A program made the position numbers and the translations under genes. A stretch of DNA of 64,000 nucleotides, taken from positions 111,758 through 175,757 of the forward strand of contig JANYKN010000042.1 in the NCBI GenBank assembly GCA_025361565.1, given 5' to 3'. The DNA comes from Bacteroidota bacterium (lineage in GTDB: Bacteria; Bacteroidota; Bacteroidia; Bacteroidales; NBLH01). The notes under the pieces were generated by a model that saw nothing but the letters and a program-made list of their open reading frames with translations, was not told where the DNA came from and did not search any database. Below are positions 9,488 to 17,994 of the stretch, piece after piece (the stretch's first letter is position 1; each line of letters begins with the position of its first letter).

Positions 9488-10021
9488 TTAGATGGCATAG
9501 GTTAGTTGGTTTTTTTCGAATTGAGATCGTTTTGTTTTTTGATTGATATCGATTTTGATTTTTCCTTCTTCAATTATAATTGGAAAAAAATCAAGTGGGC
9601 GAGGAGCAGGGGAATTGATTACTTCTCCAAATTTATTAAAAGCAGAGGAATGACATGGGCAAATAAACTGATTTTTTGATTCATTCCATAATACAGAACA
9701 CCCCAAATGAGAACAGGTTAAAGACAAGGCTAGAAAACCACCGTCGGATTCTCGAACTAAAAAAAGTTTGTTTGCTCTATCAGTAGTTACTGAATTGATT
9801 GAAAAATCATCTACGTTGCCTACTTCTTTTATTGTAGACGATGCAGAGCGCTTGTTTTTACCAGTTATTGGGCTTAAAAGATTTATCGTAAAAACTGACA
9901 ATTCAACAGCTCCAATTAGTCCAAGAATTTTCCAACTGTTTTTCAGGAAATCTCTTCGTCCAGACTTTTCGGATTTTATATCTATTGTTGGTTTTGATGG
10001 TTTCATAATTTGTTGATTCAT
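9488..10021 (-). CDS. Rieske [2Fe-2S] protein
   Basis: 177 residues. Cluster ligands are visible as Cys103/His105 in CSHLGC and Cys121/His124 in CPCHSS, with the disulfide cysteines 108 and 123. The N-terminus has a twin-arginine-type GRRDFL followed by a hydrophobic segment (ILGLIGAVELSVFTINLL), as expected for a Tat-exported, membrane-anchored Rieske subunit. The start could be Met1 or Met6. It lies 8 bases after the cytochrome b C-terminal part and 16 bases before the multihaem gene, so one transcript is likely. Role: electron transfer from quinol at the cytochrome b complex to cytochrome c. Confidence 0.9.
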   Translation of the reverse strand: MNQQIMKPSKPTIDIKSEKSGRRDFLKNSWKILGLIGAVELSVFTINLLSPITGKNKRSASSTIKEVGNVDDFSINSVTTDRANKLFLVRESDGGFLALSLTCSHLGCSVLWNESKNQFICPCHSSAFNKFGEVINSPAPRPLDFFPIIIEEGKIKIDINQKTKRSQFEKNQLTYAI

Positions 10022-10029
10022 ATCTTAAA

Positions 10030-10611
10030 TTAAATAATTTGCCATGGCCACATTAGACCCATCCCTTGTCCCCTGAAAAAGATTCCAATGATTGAAAGTA
10101 TGCTGTATGAAATTATAAGTGCAATTATAACAGATTGAATATATTCGGATCTGTTTAATGTGAATTTCTTGACAAGGAATTTCAAAAACACTACAAAAGT
10201 GCCAACTAATATTGTAAATGGAATAAATCCTGTTGTAATCAATGGTGAAATAGATGGCAAGACTTTTTCGGGGCTTGGTAATAACGAACTAATCAATATA
10301 AACAAAAGTGTAAATATTCCTCCAGCAATGGCAGCATAAATTCCAGCTTGTTTCCCTTTTTGGGAAAGAAACCAAATACCCTGGTTGTTGTCGTTTAGTT
10401 TTATATATGGCAACCAGAATAAAGCAACCAGAAGAGCAGTTGGAAATATCACAATTGCAAAAAACGGATGAAAATGTATCAACAATTCCTGCAAACCCAT
10501 AAAATACCAGGGAGCTTTTGCAGGATTTGGGCTGAATGCAGGATTAGCCCTTTCGCGCAGTGAAGCCTCAAAAACAACACTCAGTATCATCAAAAGGGCA
10601 ACAAGTACCAA
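10030..10611 (-). CDS. Cytochrome b, C-terminal part (subunit IV-like), frameshifted from N-part
   Basis: Contains NPAFSPNPAKAPWYFMGLQELL, the Qo-site region in which KAPWYF replaces PEWY as in many bacterial cytochrome b proteins, and about four membrane segments. The only start in this frame near the junction is TTG at 10611 or ATG at 10590, and a TAG lies just upstream. The sequence reads on naturally from the preceding gene (AREFVVAIG, then LVALLMILSVVFEASL) if one base near 10604 is dropped. That places the break inside a membrane helix rather than in the loop between b6 and subunit IV. I therefore regard it as one interrupted gene, or an assembly error, rather than a genuine split subunit. 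Confidence 0.75.
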   Translation of the reverse strand: MVLVALLMILSVVFEASLRERANPAFSPNPAKAPWYFMGLQELLIHFHPFFAIVIFPTALLVALFWLPYIKLNDNNQGIWFLSQKGKQAGIYAAIAGGIFTLLFILISSLLPSPEKVLPSISPLITTGFIPFTILVGTFVVFLKFLVKKFTLNRSEYIQSVIIALIISYSILSIIGIFFRGQGMGLMWPWQII

Positions 10612-11335
10612 TGGCTACAACAAATTCACGAGCAATCAAATGTGGATGAACATCAACCATTGGACTGTCCTTTTTTTCTTCGGCGGCAATTACTCCGCCT
10701 GCCTTACGAACTTTCCAAAAGTGGAAAGCCATTAATATTATAATTGCAGCTGGTATAATACCTGTGTGCAGATTATAAAAGTTAGACAGTGAGGCTCCAC
10801 CAACTTCATTTCCACCCAAAAGAGCTCCCTTTATAAAACTTCCTAACAAGGGTATATAATCCAATAAACTAGTGCTAATTGTAACTGCCCAATACGAAAG
10901 TTGATCCCATGGTAAAAGATAGCCGGTAAAATTTGAAAGAACTACAAGTATAAGTAATATAACACCAAAAATCCAGTTCATTTGTCTAGGCTTGCGATAT
11001 GCGCTTGCAAATATAACCCTAAGCATGTGTAAAAAGCTAATCAATAGTAGCAGAATAGCGCTCCAGTGGTGAATACTACGCAACAATTTGCCAAACAACA
11101 AACCGAACTGTAGATTTAAAATTGAATCATATGCTTTTTCGGGACTTGGTTCATAATGAAATTTAAGCAATAAGCCTGTAAACACCAATATCACAAACAA
11201 AAGGGCCGACATGCCACCCAACCCAAAAGTTAAATTAAAGCGCAATGCATCTTGCCGTAACTTTCGGGGATGGAGATGAAGTATTAAATTGTAGAATGGC
11301 TTGGATTGTTTTTTTGTTTCTGTATCAACGGTCAT
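10568..11335 (-). CDS. Cytochrome b, N-terminal part (b6-like)
   Basis: Quinol-oxidising transmembrane subunit with the haem b ligands. Paired histidines are seen in RSIHHWSAILLLLISFLHM and again in NLHTGIIPAAIIILMAFHF, spaced as in b6. About four membrane helices are present. The ATG at 11335 (MTVDTETKKQ) is preferred; a TTG lies 12 bases upstream. After HPHLIAREFVVAIGT the frame runs into a cysteine-rich tail (CCPFDDTECCF) and stops. That tail is out-of-frame reading of the next helix, so the true protein continues in the +1 frame. First gene of the cytochrome b/Rieske/multihaem operon. Confidence 0.85.
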   Translation of the reverse strand: MTVDTETKKQSKPFYNLILHLHPRKLRQDALRFNLTFGLGGMSALLFVILVFTGLLLKFHYEPSPEKAYDSILNLQFGLLFGKLLRSIHHWSAILLLLISFLHMLRVIFASAYRKPRQMNWIFGVILLILVVLSNFTGYLLPWDQLSYWAVTISTSLLDYIPLLGSFIKGALLGGNEVGGASLSNFYNLHTGIIPAAIIILMAFHFWKVRKAGGVIAAEEKKDSPMVDVHPHLIAREFVVAIGTCCPFDDTECCF

Positions 11336-11778
11336 TGCAAATAACAAGTTAAAGTAGGGTTAATAGTAACAAAAGTAACTTTTTTTGGGTAATCTTGAAA
11401 ATTACATTATTTATTGGCTGTCGAATCTTTGACCGCAGTTGAATCAGAGACCCCTTTTTTTAATAAAAACTGCTGTGTGTTTGCATTCTCTGGCATAGAT
11501 TGATATATTCTAAATTACAACATTATCAAAATAAGGAATTAATTCCATGATAAATTATTTACTTTGGCTAAGGCTTTATTGATTTAACTAGCACAGACCT
11601 TTTGTCTGGATTTATATAAAGCAATAATTTAATTAATTATGTATAATTGCGAGAACATAAATATTGTATTTTTCCTATAATTCAAATCTCATTTATGAAA
11701 AGAAGCGCTTTAAATGGAATAAAATAAATAATATTGTAACAGATACAGTAATATGTTAATTTTTAAAGCTACTAATAA
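11336..11778. other. Divergent regulatory region between the cytochrome operon and the sensor kinase
   Basis: 443 bases. A 29-codon minus-strand frame (about 11408-11497) exists but has no support. AT-rich DNA such as TTACTTTGGC near 11560 could carry promoter elements. No strong consensus promoter or terminator is seen. Confidence 0.4.
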
Positions 11779-13632
11779 ATGATAAGCAAAAATCCTGAAA
11801 TTACAGGGATGGTTTTTAATAAAATAACTTTAGCTTTTCCTGAAAAGAATGAAGTTGTGTTCCTGGAAAAGTATTTTTCCGACTCAATTGTACAGATTAG
11901 GTTTGGTGTTTTATCAGGGATTATCCTTTACGCTGCATTTGGGTTCCTGGATTTGCAAATTATACCAGAGTATGCCAAGCTTTTCCTTATTATTCGTTTT
12001 TATATCGTTATTCCTCTTGGATTAGCGGTTTTACTCCTCTCGTTCACCAAAATTTTCAGGAAGGTTTGGCAATTATTGTTGTTCATCTGCATTGTAGTTA
12101 GCGGAGTGGGCATAAATATTATGACCATGCTGGTACCCTATAATTACTCATATTATGCAGGCATCATGCTGGTTTTTTCAGCAGGTTATTTTTTATTTAA
12201 AGTTCGTTTTTTTCACGCAACAATTGCATGTTGGACAGTTCTGCTCCTTTTTAACCTTGGAGCCGTGTTTTATGCCCATGACAGTAGTTTGATTCTCATC
12301 AGCTACAATTTCTTTTTTATAAGTGCTAATGTGATTGGAATGGTAGCTGCATACAATATTGAATACTTTGTGCGCCGCGACTATTACATGAACCGGGAAC
12401 TCGATCATCAAAAGGCAGCAGTGGAAGACATTAATAAAAATCTCGAAAAAATTGTTGAAGAACGTACAATTGAACTGATAGAGGCTAAAGACGAAGCGGA
12501 GCAGCACGATAAGCTGAAATCGGCATTCCTGGCAAACATGAGTCACGAAATCCGCACACCGATGAATGGGATTTTAGGTTTTGCAGAGTTGTTGAAAAGA
12601 CCCAATCTTTCGGGTGAAGAACATCAAAAGTACATTAATATCATTGAGAAAAGTGGAGCACGGATGCTCAATATTATCAACGATATTGTTGATATTTCAA
12701 AAATAGAGTCTGGATTGATGGATGTTGATATTCAGGAATCGAATATAAACGAACAGATCCAATACATTTATACTTTTTTTAAGCCAGAGGTTGAAGCGAA
12801 AGGAATGCAACTGCTCATCAAAAATTCCTTGCCATCAAATGAAGCATTCGTGAAAACAGATCGTGAAAAAATATATGCAATTTTGACCAACCTGGTTAAA
12901 AATGCAATTAAATATTCCGATGATGGATCAATCGAATTTGGATATACAATTATAGAAAAAGCGCAAGTCCTTTCTCTTCAATTTTTTGTAAAAGATACAG
13001 GGATTGGAATTCCAAAAGACCGACAGGATGCTATATTTGAACGTTTTATCCAAGCAGATATATACGATAAAAAAGCCTTGCAGGGTGCTGGTTTGGGTTT
13101 AGCAATAACCAAAGCTTATGTAGAAATGCTTGGCGGTAAAATTTGGGTAGAAAGCAAACAAGGAAAAGGGTCTGTATTCTATTTTACCATTCCTTATAGT
13201 AATGGAATTTATGTTAAAAACTTAATAAAAGATAATGATTCACCTGATAATAGAGAAGTTTTAATTAAAAACCTTAAAATATTAGTAGCCGAAGACGATG
13301 AAAACTCTGCATTGTACATCAAAAAGGTGATTGAAAAGCTCAGCCGTCAGATTTTACATACCAGAACAGGGGTTGAAACAATAGAGGCTTGCAGGAATGA
13401 ACCTGATATTGATTTGATTCTGATGGATATTCAAATGCCTGTTATGAATGGATATGAAGCAACCCGACAAATCAGGCAATTCAATAAAGAGGTGATCATT
13501 ATTGCCCAAACAGCTTATGCACTAACAGGCGAGAAAGAAAAAGCAATAGATGCGGGATGCGACGATTATATTTCAAAACCAATAAAACAGGACCTGTTGT
13601 TGGCTTTAATAGAAAAGTATTTTAGTAAATAA
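11779..13632 (+). CDS. Hybrid sensor histidine kinase/response regulator
   Basis: 617 residues. The N-terminal 200 residues hold about six hydrophobic segments (for example GVLSGIILYAAFGFL, LIIRFYIVIPLGLAVLLL, LLFICIVVSGVGINIM). A coiled-coil linker follows, then HisKA with phospho-acceptor His256 in SHEIRTPMNG, HATPase_c with NLVKNAIKYS, DTGIGIP and GAGLGLAI, and a C-terminal receiver with phospho-acceptor Asp550 in LILMDIQMPVMNGYEA and a Lys in SKPI. It probably acts by an internal phosphorelay. No DNA-binding domain is present and no cognate regulator lies adjacent. The signal is unknown; its position divergent to the respiratory operon is suggestive only. Confidence 0.9.
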   Translation: MISKNPEITGMVFNKITLAFPEKNEVVFLEKYFSDSIVQIRFGVLSGIILYAAFGFLDLQIIPEYAKLFLIIRFYIVIPLGLAVLLLSFTKIFRKVWQLLLFICIVVSGVGINIMTMLVPYNYSYYAGIMLVFSAGYFLFKVRFFHATIACWTVLLLFNLGAVFYAHDSSLILISYNFFFISANVIGMVAAYNIEYFVRRDYYMNRELDHQKAAVEDINKNLEKIVEERTIELIEAKDEAEQHDKLKSAFLANMSHEIRTPMNGILGFAELLKRPNLSGEEHQKYINIIEKSGARMLNIINDIVDISKIESGLMDVDIQESNINEQIQYIYTFFKPEVEAKGMQLLIKNSLPSNEAFVKTDREKIYAILTNLVKNAIKYSDDGSIEFGYTIIEKAQVLSLQFFVKDTGIGIPKDRQDAIFERFIQADIYDKKALQGAGLGLAITKAYVEMLGGKIWVESKQGKGSVFYFTIPYSNGIYVKNLIKDNDSPDNREVLIKNLKILVAEDDENSALYIKKVIEKLSRQILHTRTGVETIEACRNEPDIDLILMDIQMPVMNGYEATRQIRQFNKEVIIIAQTAYALTGEKEKAIDAGCDDYISKPIKQDLLLALIEKYFSK

Positions 13633-13730
13633 AAACTAAGTGCAACATACTAAAACCCCAACAGCCTCATTATGTGCTTAATCAAACAATAAATCTCTCA
13701 TATCATTTAAATCATGCTTCTACTTATTGT

Positions 13731-13990
13731 GTTGTATGTACAATACAACAGATGAAAGATGAAACATGCTGTATTGGATGTACAATACAACAGATGAAAG
13801 ATGCGACACGCTGTGTTGTATGTACGATATAACAGATGAAAGATGCGACACACTGTGTTGTATGTACGATACAACAGATGAAAGATGCGATATGATGTGT
13901 TGTATGTACGATACAACAGATGAAAGATGAAACATGCTGTGTTTGATGTACGATACAACAGATGAAAGATGAAACACGCTGTGTTGTATC
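13731..13990. repeat. 42-bp tandem minisatellite, six copies, each with a palindrome
   Basis: Six direct units of 42 bases start at 13731, 13773, 13815, 13857, 13899 and 13941, followed by an 8-base partial unit. Unit consensus begins GTTGTATGTACGATACAACA and ends GACACGCTGT. Each contains the inverted pair TGTTGTAT/ATACAACA around a GTACG loop. There are no unique spacers, so it is not CRISPR. Because 42 is divisible by 3, all three minus-strand frames stay open, which creates spurious 14-residue-repeat ORFs. Confidence 0.9.
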
Positions 13991-13996
13991 TTTCAT

Positions 13997-14340
13997 ACAA
14001 AGTGAATCCCTTCAAGTGGTCACTGAGTCTGTCGAAGTGCGGTTGAAAACCCTTGAAGAGGTCGGGTGGTTTAACTGTTTAGATGGTTTTAGAATGTTAG
14101 TTGTGTGGTCTGCTAATTATGAAAGAAATTTGTCTAATATTTTTCCACATCGTTTAAGTTTGCTAAATAAAGTAATAATGCGAATTAAGGGTCGAATTGC
14201 CCTCGGCTTTAGCCGGGGGAATATAAGGGTCTGTAGAAAAGGGCTTTAGACCAATAAGATTTCGGCTAAAGCCAATTGTTATTTACTATTAGTCCGCCAG
14301 CTAAAGCAGGCGGCTATTGAAAAATACTTCAACCGTTAAT
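13997..14340. repeat. Intergenic repeat relics with G+C-rich hairpins
   Basis: Non-coding DNA rich in repeat-like pieces: 'CACTGAGTCTGTCGAAGTGC' near 14021, the hairpin CCCTCGGCTTTAGCCGGGGG at 14200-14219, 'TCGGCTAAAGCC' near 14262, and the hairpin CCGCC/GGCGG around AGCTAAAGCA at 14294-14313. Such 'CTTTAGC' hairpins recur between genes in Bacteroidota. A plus-strand open frame across the region is fortuitous. Confidence 0.5.
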
Positions 14341-14480
14341 TCGCATTAATAAGGTTTTTTTAATTGGATATTTATTATCTACCAAGGTTAAAAACCTTAT
14401 TTCTTAAGCTTAACCTTAGTGGAAAATAATATGCCATGTAGATTTCAACCTTATTACCTTATTAAAATTGCTTAATATAT

Positions 14481-14780
14481 GTGAGAAAAATGCCTTGGAT
14501 AAATACATTAGAATTAACCCGCCACCCGCAGGGTATATGTAACCTTGTTACATTCACTGAGGATTTTAGTGTGAAGTGGTTAATTAATAAAAACAATGAG
14601 AAAATATATATCCATCAACACAATATAACAATAGTAGAATTAGAAGAAGGCAATAAATATAATAAATGCTTTTGGGTTTTCGCTATGAAATTGTCAGAAT
14701 TTCAGGGCAATTGCATTCAAAAAATAAAAATTAGGCGTGAACCAAAGCATAATAAACTTATGGTGATTATGCGTACTTGA
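14481..14780 (+). CDS. Doubtful small ORF
   Basis: 99 codons from GTG, or 96 from ATG at 14490. The first third crosses hairpin-forming repeat DNA (TGTAAC/GTTACA; CACT/AGTG). The C-terminal part (IYIHQHNITIVELEEGN) is protein-like. I do not recognise it and it may be a relic. Included only because it is open and on the strand of the following genes. Confidence 0.15.
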   Translation: MRKMPWINTLELTRHPQGICNLVTFTEDFSVKWLINKNNEKIYIHQHNITIVELEEGNKYNKCFWVFAMKLSEFQGNCIQKIKIRREPKHNKLMVIMRT

Positions 14781-15470
14781 TCCGCATCTGGGAAATTGAG
14801 TTAAGAAGCTACAAAGAAAAAGGCGTTAAAAAAGATTGACGTTGCCGATCTTAAATTATAAGAATTGCAACTATATTCATCGGCAACATTCAAGATTTTA
14901 GCCTTTTTTGGCGTAGTTTTAGCAAATTTACCGGCAGCGGTGACCTTTTTTACTTATTGCATCGCAATTTCGTGAGATCACCTTCGGCTTAGTTGTTACT
15001 TTTTTGGGTGGTAGCCAAAAAAGTAAAACCTATTTAAAATAGCCTCCTTAAATTCTCATACGATTAATATTTTACTTGCGGTTGCCCATACCTCATTCCA
15101 TCTTCGGAATGGTGCTTTTTATGTATTTATAATCGCTGTATGTCTTCTTTTTTCTTTTCCTTTGATGAAAAGAAACAAAAATCAAGACAAAAATATCCTT
15201 TTCGGTGCATTTACTTATAATTAGAGCACGTCCGACGGATTTTTGTCGAAGAACGCCCATGGTCCTCTGCAATTCTGGTAATTAAGCAAATTCCTTATTT
15301 GAAGTAACTCAATTTACCAAAGTAAAATTAATTATTGTACAATTAATATTTTAAATGCGATTGCCCTGGTCAGATCTTCAGGATTAACAAGCGGTTTTAA
15401 AAACGATATCTTTCGAAAAAAATTCCATGTTGATGGAATGTTCGGAATAAAAAATCTATTTTGATACTTG
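14781..15470. repeat. Gene-free region with decayed Bacteroidota intergenic repeats
   Basis: Nearly 700 bases without a credible gene. It holds the inverted pair GTTGCCGAT (14840-14848)/ATCGGCAAC (14878-14886), the perfect 10-bp hairpin ACTTTTTTGG/CCAAAAAAGT at 14998-15024, and the 'CTTTTCCTTTGATGAAAAGAAACAAAAATCAAG' type of string near 15157 that I associate with widespread intergenic repeats of this phylum. Confidence 0.5.
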
Positions 15471-15501
15471 TTTGTAAATTTACAACCAATCCCTAAATTT
15501 G
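15471..15501 (+). promoter_or_regulatory. Consensus Bacteroidota promoter with overlapping palindrome
   Basis: TTTG (15471-15474), 19 bases, then TAAATTTG (15494-15501) is a full match to the TTTG-N19-TAnnTTTG promoter. A perfect 14-bp palindrome, TTGTAAATTTACAA (15472-15485), overlaps the -33 box and could be an operator. It would serve the DUF481 gene at 15591, leaving a leader of about 85 bases. Confidence 0.65.
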
Positions 15502-15590
15502 TATTTTTAATTCACAGCCAGAATTTCGTTGTAATAATTATCGAATATGAATTCTGCAAAATTAATGTTACTTAACATATATAAATTGTC

Positions 15591-16640
15591 ATGATTAAGA
15601 TTAATAGAAAAAACGTACAGCTTATCATGATAATTGGTTTGTGTCTTTTTCAAATATCAGTTTATGCACAAAAAACGGATACAGTTTATTTAATTAATGG
15701 GGATAGAATAACAGGGGAACTTAAAAAATTTGAATATGGAATTGTTGTACTTAGTACCGATGGTATGAGTACCATTAATATTGAATTTGACAAAATTAAG
15801 ACCATGGATTGCTCAAAATTCTATGAGATTGTTACTTCAAGTGGATGGAGCTATTTAGGTAACATTAAAAAATCTGAATTGATGGGAAATGTTGAAATTG
15901 TGATTAGTAATGACACTATTCCAAAACCCATTACCGAAATTGTTGCAATAACAGCAATAAAAAACCGGTTTTGGAAAAAATTTAGCGGCTCACTCGATTT
16001 GGGGGTAAGTTATTACAAATCGAGCGATATATTGCAGACTTATATTAATGGTAGCCTGAACTACAGATCTGAAAAAAATTACATTTCTCTTGGGCTTAGC
16101 AGTATATTGACGGATCAACGAACTTCAGATTCAGCAGACATTACAAAAAAAAATGATTTAAGTTTGGGATTGACACACTTTTTCTCAGGAAAATGGTGGG
16201 GTGGCATAAACTCCAAGTTTCAACAAAATTCCGAACTTAACCTTGACCATCGATTACAGTTGGGAATTGGAGCAGGTTATGATATTATACACACTAATCC
16301 AATTAGGGTATATTCAATGGGAGGCCTTCTTGTAAACCAGGAGAAAGCTCTAGATTCAACCAGTTCTTCTAATAACATGGAAGGTATTATGTCCATAAAG
16401 TTTATTTGGCATCAATATCGTCATCCCAAAGTCAATATTTCTTCAAATTTTGATGCTTATCCGAGCCTAACAATTAAGGAAAGGATAAGGTTGGAATACG
16501 ATTTGTCAGTCAAATATGAAATAGTCAACGATTTGTATGTTAACTTTACACTTTATGATAGTTTTGACAGTAAACCAACAGGTGGCGGCCCGGCACTAAA
16601 TGACTGGGGCGGAATGATTTCAATTGGATATTCATTTTAA
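15591..16640 (+). CDS. DUF481 (YdiY-like) outer-membrane protein
   Basis: 349 residues. A signal peptide ends at VYAQ (about residue 26). Residues 30-75 form a small beta domain (DTVYLINGDRITGELKKFEYG) seen at the front of many Bacteroidota DUF481 proteins. From about residue 130 amphipathic strands build a beta-barrel (GSLDLGVSYYKSSD, LQLGIGAGYDII) ending in GYSF with a terminal Phe. DUF481 proteins are salt- or acid-induced outer-membrane proteins in proteobacteria; the function here is unknown. It has the best promoter in the window. Confidence 0.8.
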   Translation: MIKINRKNVQLIMIIGLCLFQISVYAQKTDTVYLINGDRITGELKKFEYGIVVLSTDGMSTINIEFDKIKTMDCSKFYEIVTSSGWSYLGNIKKSELMGNVEIVISNDTIPKPITEIVAITAIKNRFWKKFSGSLDLGVSYYKSSDILQTYINGSLNYRSEKNYISLGLSSILTDQRTSDSADITKKNDLSLGLTHFFSGKWWGGINSKFQQNSELNLDHRLQLGIGAGYDIIHTNPIRVYSMGGLLVNQEKALDSTSSSNNMEGIMSIKFIWHQYRHPKVNISSNFDAYPSLTIKERIRLEYDLSVKYEIVNDLYVNFTLYDSFDSKPTGGGPALNDWGGMISIGYSF

Positions 16641-16837
16641 AGCAATGTTGTTAAGTTTATATAGGGTAACTTCACTTAAGGAATAGTCCTTTGAATCAGT
16701 AAGGCTATAATTTAAAAAGTCGGAGATGCATCATAATTATTCAATCGAATTAATCCGGAAAGTGGAGCTTACAAGGATGGTGGGACTTATTCCCTGCTGC
16801 ATGTAGCGAAATAGAAGAAACTATTTTCACTTCAATA

Positions 16838-16858
16838 CCTCGTCTGTTTGCGGCGAGG
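16838..16858 (+). other. Leader hairpin upstream of the split 16.9-19.1 kb gene
   Basis: CCTCGTCTGTTTGCGGCGAGG folds into a 7-bp stem with one G-U pair, 32 bases before the ATG at 16891. It could be a leader structure or a repeat relic. No U-run follows, so it is unlikely to be a terminator. Confidence 0.3.
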
Positions 16859-16890
16859 AAGTTTATTTGACTAATTAATTTAAAGAAGTT

Positions 16891-17955
16891 ATGAATCAGA
16901 AATTATTTTTGTTATTAATTTCACTTAGCTTATTTTTTGTGAAAAATTCGAATGCACAAAACTTATGGCCTCGTGATATTGTCACCGAAAAAGGTGCAAT
17001 AATTACACTATTTCAACCACAACCAGAAACTTTGAATAACAATATCATGGTTGGAAGAACTGTAGTTTCAGTTAAAGTGGATAAAAAATCAGAACCTGTT
17101 TTTGGGGTTTTCTGGTATGAGTCCATCTTAAATACAGACAAAGACAGCCGTATGGCAGCCCTTGAGAAAATCAGTATAACACAGATGAAATTTCCGGATG
17201 GAACCGACACGGCGAAAATATCAGCACTTAAAAAAATTCTTGAAGTGGAAATTCCAAAATGGAACCTGATAATGCCATTAGACGAAATAATTGCAACCCT
17301 TGAAGAAGATCAGGGAAGTAAAAGTGATGATTTGAACACAAAAGCTCCTGAAATTATCTATTCCAATCAGCTTACAACCTTGATATTGATTGATGGGGAA
17401 CCAATTGTTAAGGAAGACAAGGATATTAAAATGGATAAGGTCGTTAATACTCCTTTCCTAATCCTGAAAAGTGGCACTGATAAAAAGTATTATTTGTATG
17501 CGGAGAAGTTTTGGTACACATCAGACAAAATTGAAACAGGTTGGTTATCTGCACAAAAATTGCCTGCCGATATTTCAGCTTTAAATAAAGAAATTGAAAA
17601 AAAGCTAAAAGAGTCGAAAGAAGCCAATACAGATACAACACAAGCAAAACCTACAGCTATTTTGGTTAAAACAAAACCTGCAGAATTACTCCAAACCGAA
17701 GGTGAAGCCAAATTCGCATCGATTGAAGGAACTAGCCTGTTGTATATTTCCAATAGTCCCGATAATATTTTCAAGGTAGTAGACGATCAGCAATATTATG
17801 TTTTATTAGCTGGCAGATGGTTTAAGTCAGGATCATTGCAGGGGCCTTGGACTTTTGTGGAATCGGATAAATTGCATCCTGATTTTGCAAAAATACCTGA
17901 GGGCTCTGACAAGGATGAGGTGCTTGCACATGTTGCCGGAACCGATGCTGCCTGA
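16891..17955 (+). CDS. Exported protein of unknown function, N-terminal part cut by in-frame TGA
   Basis: 354 residues with a signal peptide ending NSNAQ. Mature segments such as WPRDIVTEKGAIITLFQPQPET and a repeated motif (FASIEGTSLLYISNSPDNIFKV... WFKSGSLQGPWTFV) resemble Bacteroidota/proteobacterial proteins sometimes labelled 'carbohydrate-binding family V/XII'; that name is from memory. The TGA at 17953-17955 interrupts a frame that stays open to 19113, and the motif pattern continues straight across (GTDAA, stop, EAVIDAQIPQT). The full protein would be about 740 residues. I read this as one gene with a nonsense change. Confidence 0.7.
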   Translation: MNQKLFLLLISLSLFFVKNSNAQNLWPRDIVTEKGAIITLFQPQPETLNNNIMVGRTVVSVKVDKKSEPVFGVFWYESILNTDKDSRMAALEKISITQMKFPDGTDTAKISALKKILEVEIPKWNLIMPLDEIIATLEEDQGSKSDDLNTKAPEIIYSNQLTTLILIDGEPIVKEDKDIKMDKVVNTPFLILKSGTDKKYYLYAEKFWYTSDKIETGWLSAQKLPADISALNKEIEKKLKESKEANTDTTQAKPTAILVKTKPAELLQTEGEAKFASIEGTSLLYISNSPDNIFKVVDDQQYYVLLAGRWFKSGSLQGPWTFVESDKLHPDFAKIPEGSDKDEVLAHVAGTDAA

Positions 17956-17994
17956 GAAGCTGTTATTGATGCACAAATACCACAAACATCAAAA

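Noticed and set aside
11408..11497. 29-codon minus-strand ORF ahead of cytochrome b
   Set aside because: Too short, no RBS, no membrane segment; likely chance.
13731..13990. CRISPR array
   Set aside because: Tandem units abut without unique spacers, and no cas genes are present.
13707..14015. Repeat-rich minus-strand ORFs across the 42-bp array
   Set aside because: All three frames are open only because the period is a multiple of three and the unit lacks stops. The products have no start context or signal and are not protein-like.
13962..14249. 95-codon plus-strand ORF
   Set aside because: It begins inside the minisatellite and crosses hairpin repeats; no protein family is suggested.
17953..17955. 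Selenocysteine or recoded TGA
   Set aside because: TGA is a normal stop elsewhere in the window, the position does not look like a Cys/Sec site, and I see no SECIS-like hairpin directly downstream.
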